From NCBI GenBank assembly GCA_963580455.1, contig OY756960.1, forward strand, positions 372,001 through 436,000: a DNA stretch of 64,000 bases, in the 5' to 3' direction. This stretch comes from Euonymus europaeus (lineage: Eukaryota; Streptophyta; Magnoliopsida; Celastrales; Celastraceae). Below the pieces are notes generated by a model. That model made no database searches, had not been told where the DNA came from, and saw nothing but the letters and a program-made list of their open reading frames with translations. This document shows positions 62,096 through 64,000 of this stretch, piece by piece. A program made the translations under genes and the position numbers. The first letter of the stretch is position 1. Each line of letters begins with the position of its first letter.

Positions 62096-63487
62096 CTAGC
62101 CACGAGTTCTGAAATCAAAATCCGAAATGCTAGGATTGTAGAGCTCGAAAAGTAGTGTGTAATCAAGCTAAAAATCACCGAATTCAGAACTCGGAGTCAA
62201 CGGATATTCATAAAACCGTTTACGTAAAGAAATCACATTTCGCGGCTAACTAGGTGAAACGAGACCAACTAGCCACGAGTTCTGAAATCAAAATCCGAAA
62301 TGCCGGGATCGTAGAGCTCGAAAATTAGTGTGAAATCAAGCTAAAAATCACCGAATTCAGAACTCGGAGTCAACGGATATTCATAAAACCGTTTACGTAA
62401 AGAAACCACATTTCGCGGCTAACTAGGTGAAACGAGACCAACTAGCCACGAGTTCTGAAATCAAAATCCAAAATGCCAGGATTGTAGAGCTCCAAAAAGT
62501 AGTGTGAAATCAAGCTAAAAATCACCGAATTCAGAACTCGGAGTCAACGGATATTCATAAAACTGTTTAAGTAAAGAAACCACATTTCGCGGCTAACTAG
62601 GTGAAACGAGACCAACTAGCCACGAGTTCTGAAATCAAAATCGGAAAACACAGGATTGTAGAGCTCGAAAAGTAGTGTGAAATCAAGCTAAAAATCACCG
62701 AATTCAGAACTCGGAGTCAACGGATATTCATAAGACCGTTTACGTAAAGAAACTACATTTCGCGGCTAACTAGGTTAAAAGAGACCAACTAGCCACGAGT
62801 TCTGAAATCAAAATCCGAAAACACAGGATGGTAGAGCTCAAAAAGTAGTGTGAAATCAAGCTAAAAATCACCGAATTCAGAACTCGGAGTCAACGGATAT
62901 TCATAAAACCGTTTACGTAAAGAAACCACATTTCGCGGCTAACTAGGTGAAACGAGACCAACTAGCCACGATTTCTGAAATCAAAATCCGAAATGCCACG
63001 ATCCTAGAGCTCGAAAAGTAGTGTGAAATCAAGCTAAAAATCACTGAATTCAGAACTCGGTGTCAACGGATATTCATAAAACCGTTTACGTAAAGAAACC
63101 ACATTTCGCGGCTAACTAGGTGAAACGAGACCAAATAGCCACGAGTTCTGAAATCAAAATCCGAAACGCCAGGATTGTAGAGCTCGAAAAGTAGTGTGAA
63201 ATCAAGCTAAAAATCACGGAATTCAGAACTCGGAGTCAACGGATATTCATAAAACTGTTTTCGTAAAGAAACTACATTTCGCGGCTAACTAGGTGAAACG
63301 AGACCAACTAGCCACGAGTTCTGTAATCAAAATCCGAAACGACAGGATCGTAGAGCTCGAAAAGTAGTGTGAAATCAAGCTAAAAATCACCGAATTCAGA
63401 ACTCGGAGTCAACGGATATTCATAAAACCGTTTACGTAAAGAAACCACATTTCGCGGCTAACTAGGTGAAACGAGACCAACTAGCCA

Positions 63488-63578
63488 CGAGTTCTGAAAT
63501 CAAAATCCGAAATGCCAGGATTGTAGAGCTCGAATAGTAGTGTGAAATCAAGCTAAAAATCACCGAATTCAGAACTCG
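63488..63578. repeat. Intra-monomer inverted repeat (dyad), representative copy
   Basis: The arm cgagttctgaa (63488-63498) is the exact reverse complement of ttcagaactcg (63568-63578). Allowing one A/A mismatch, the arms extend to 63488-63501 and 63565-63578, with 13 of 14 bases pairing across a spacer of 63 bases. The same pair is present in most of the monomers, so the array holds hundreds of copies. Some subtypes break it, for example those reading accaaaatcag in the right arm or gagttctaaaatc in the left arm, and I saw no compensating change in the opposite arm. It could support cruciform or foldback structure. Function is not shown. Confidence 0.85.
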
Positions 63579-63603
63579 GAGTCAACGGATATTCATAAAA
63601 CTG

Positions 63604-63613
63604 TTTACGTAAA
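63604..63613. repeat. 10-bp perfect palindrome tttacgtaaa, representative copy
   Basis: tttacgtaaa is its own reverse complement and carries an ACGT core. It sits in the conserved part of nearly all monomers. Occasional copies lose it through tacg to taca/tatg or other single changes, for example at 3062-3071, where the last base is c. It could be a dyad binding site or part of foldback structure. No binding protein can be inferred from sequence alone. Confidence 0.8.
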
Positions 63614-64000
63614 GAAACCACATTTCGCGGCTAACTAGGTGAAACGAGACCAACTAGCCACGAGTTCTGAAATCAAAATCCGAAAACACAGGATTGTAGA
63701 GCTCGAAAAGTAGTGGGAAATCAAGCTAAAAATCACCGAATTCAGAACTCGGAGTCAACGGATATTCATAAAACCGTTTACGTAAAGAAACCACATTTCG
63801 CGGCTAACTAGGTGAAACGAGACCAACTAGCCACAATTTCTGAAATCAAAATCCGAAAACACAGGATTGTAGAGCTCAAAAAGTAGTGTGAAATCAAGCT
63901 AAAAATCACCGAATTCAGAACTCGGAGTCAACGGATATTCATAAAACCGTTTACGTAAAGAAACCACATTTCGCGGCTAACTAGGTGAAACGAGACCAAC

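Larger units (their letters stand above)
63481..63653 (+). repeat. Representative 173-bp monomer (reference numbering for this annotation)
   Basis: This near-consensus copy defines monomer positions 1-173, where 1 is the c of ctagcc. The landmarks are: inverted-repeat arm at 8-21; A-rich stretch at 17-25; hypervariable hexamer at 32-37; SacI-type gagctc at 46-51; A-tract at 75-79; EcoRI-type gaattc at 85-90, inside the second inverted-repeat arm at 85-98; conserved ggatattcataaaa at 107-120; palindrome tttacgtaaa at 124-133; ttcgcgg at 144-150; and junction stem-loop from 149 into position 6 of the next copy. The starting phase is arbitrary. Stop codons fall in every frame on both strands, and 173 is not a multiple of 3. 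A consensus array therefore cannot carry an open frame longer than about 40 codons. Confidence 0.93.
1..64000. repeat. Tandem satellite array, 173-bp monomer, about 370 head-to-tail copies
   Basis: The whole window is copies of one 173-bp unit in a single orientation, with no unique sequence between them. Each copy carries the same landmarks: ctagccacgag, gagctc, gaattcagaactcgg, ggatattcataaaa, gtttacgtaaag, ttcgcggctaactagg and gaaacgagacc. Landmark-to-landmark distances are almost always exact multiples of 173. The few deviations are listed separately, and with them the window holds exactly 370 units. A hand count of a consensus gives about 68 A, 33 T, 38 C and 34 G (about 42% GC) and 12 CpG. 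Such an array is typical of centromeric or pericentromeric heterochromatin. The family is not recognised. A plant origin is inferred, not shown. Both edges lie inside the array, so its full size is unknown. Confidence 0.98.
62096..64000. repeat. Right-edge monomers without clear HOR
   Basis: Eleven monomers of gctaggattg, gccgggatcg, ctcc-inserted, aacacagg, cacgatttctg, cgccagg and cgacagg types, followed by the first base of the next copy at 64000. They stay close to the overall consensus. Some variants recall the left part of the window (gctaggattg with gtgtgtaatc at 62096). The array continues past the edge. Confidence 0.8.

Noticed and set aside
63624..63640. CENP-B box
   Set aside because: The best candidate, tttcgcggctaactagg, has the ttcg start but fails the central A and most of the cggg positions of the known motif. 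It is not a credible match.
63636..63664. RNA polymerase III A/B boxes (taggtgaaacg followed by gttctgaaatc)
   Set aside because: Each has at least one mismatch at a key position. Spacing is short, and no tRNA- or SINE-like structure or poly-A/T end accompanies them.
1..64000. Protein-coding open reading frames
   Set aside because: Stop codons occur in every frame of the 173-bp unit on both strands, and the frame changes at each copy. Short open stretches are by-products of the repeat, with no start context, family similarity or codon structure.
1..64000. CRISPR array
   Set aside because: Repeats and intervening sequence are both parts of one homologous 173-bp unit. There are no unique spacers of uniform size, leader or cas genes.
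1..64000. Human-type alpha satellite or Arabidopsis-type 178-bp centromere repeat
   Set aside because: Unit length is only loosely similar, and I do not recognise shared sequence with either. Family assignment would need a database search. Rhynchospora Tyba (about 172 bp) is worth testing by length alone, but I cannot support it by sequence.
1..64000. Bacterial or plasmid iterons, or a replication origin
   Set aside because: Unit length, array size, HOR structure and the lack of any gene are unlike iteron clusters. Nothing else prokaryotic is present.
1..64000. Telomeric repeats, rRNA, tRNA or microsatellites
   Set aside because: No short-period telomere-like motif runs, no conserved RNA gene segments and no simple-sequence tracts beyond A-runs of about 7 bases were seen.

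Overview
The whole 64 kb window is one uninterrupted head-to-tail tandem satellite array. There are no protein-coding genes, RNA genes, transposon insertions or unique sequence. The monomer is 173 bp, and all copies lie in the same orientation. Hand-tracking the phase from base 1 to base 64000 gives exactly 370 monomers, once the eleven visible length changes are counted (net -11 bp). The unit length is nucleosome-sized, the sequence is about 41-42% GC, the copies are mostly very similar, and many differences between copies are CpG to TpG/CpA changes. This points to centromeric or other heterochromatic satellite DNA of a eukaryote with cytosine methylation. A flowering plant is the best guess. 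I do not recognise the satellite family or the species, and the sequence does not prove centromere identity.

Within a monomer (numbering 1 = the c of ctagcc) the outer part, about 105-170, is conserved, and a hypervariable hexamer at 32-37 works as a barcode for monomer subtypes. Each monomer carries an 11-bp perfect inverted repeat (8-18 with 88-98, extendable to 13 of 14 pairs) and a perfect 10-bp palindrome (tttacgtaaa). A second stem-loop spans the junction between adjacent monomers.

The barcodes show a mosaic of higher-order repeats (HORs). From left to right: a 4-mer/3-mer duplication (1-1208); mostly monomeric sequence with a 14-bp deletion at 3333; a 4-mer HOR (3790-5519); diverged monomers with dimers (5520-9152); 17-mer blocks P and 11-mer blocks Q forming a nested 28-mer HOR (9153-24029); 10-mer and 17-mer-spaced duplications (24030-28354); a 30/16-monomer HOR with an internal 9-mer duplication (28355-37800); 4-mer and 6-mer blocks (37870-42540); a 20/21-mer HOR in about three copies (43060-53093) plus a 9-mer duplication; a block at 55516-57415 resembling 42541-44440 exactly 75 monomers earlier; 5-mer HORs (58111-62095); and monomeric sequence to the right edge. 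Both ends of the window lie inside the array.

No gene system is present. The points of interest are structural: nested HOR architecture with strict phase retention, a three-monomer cassette scattered over about 50 kb, two dyad symmetries per monomer, and region-private variants that record separate amplification waves.
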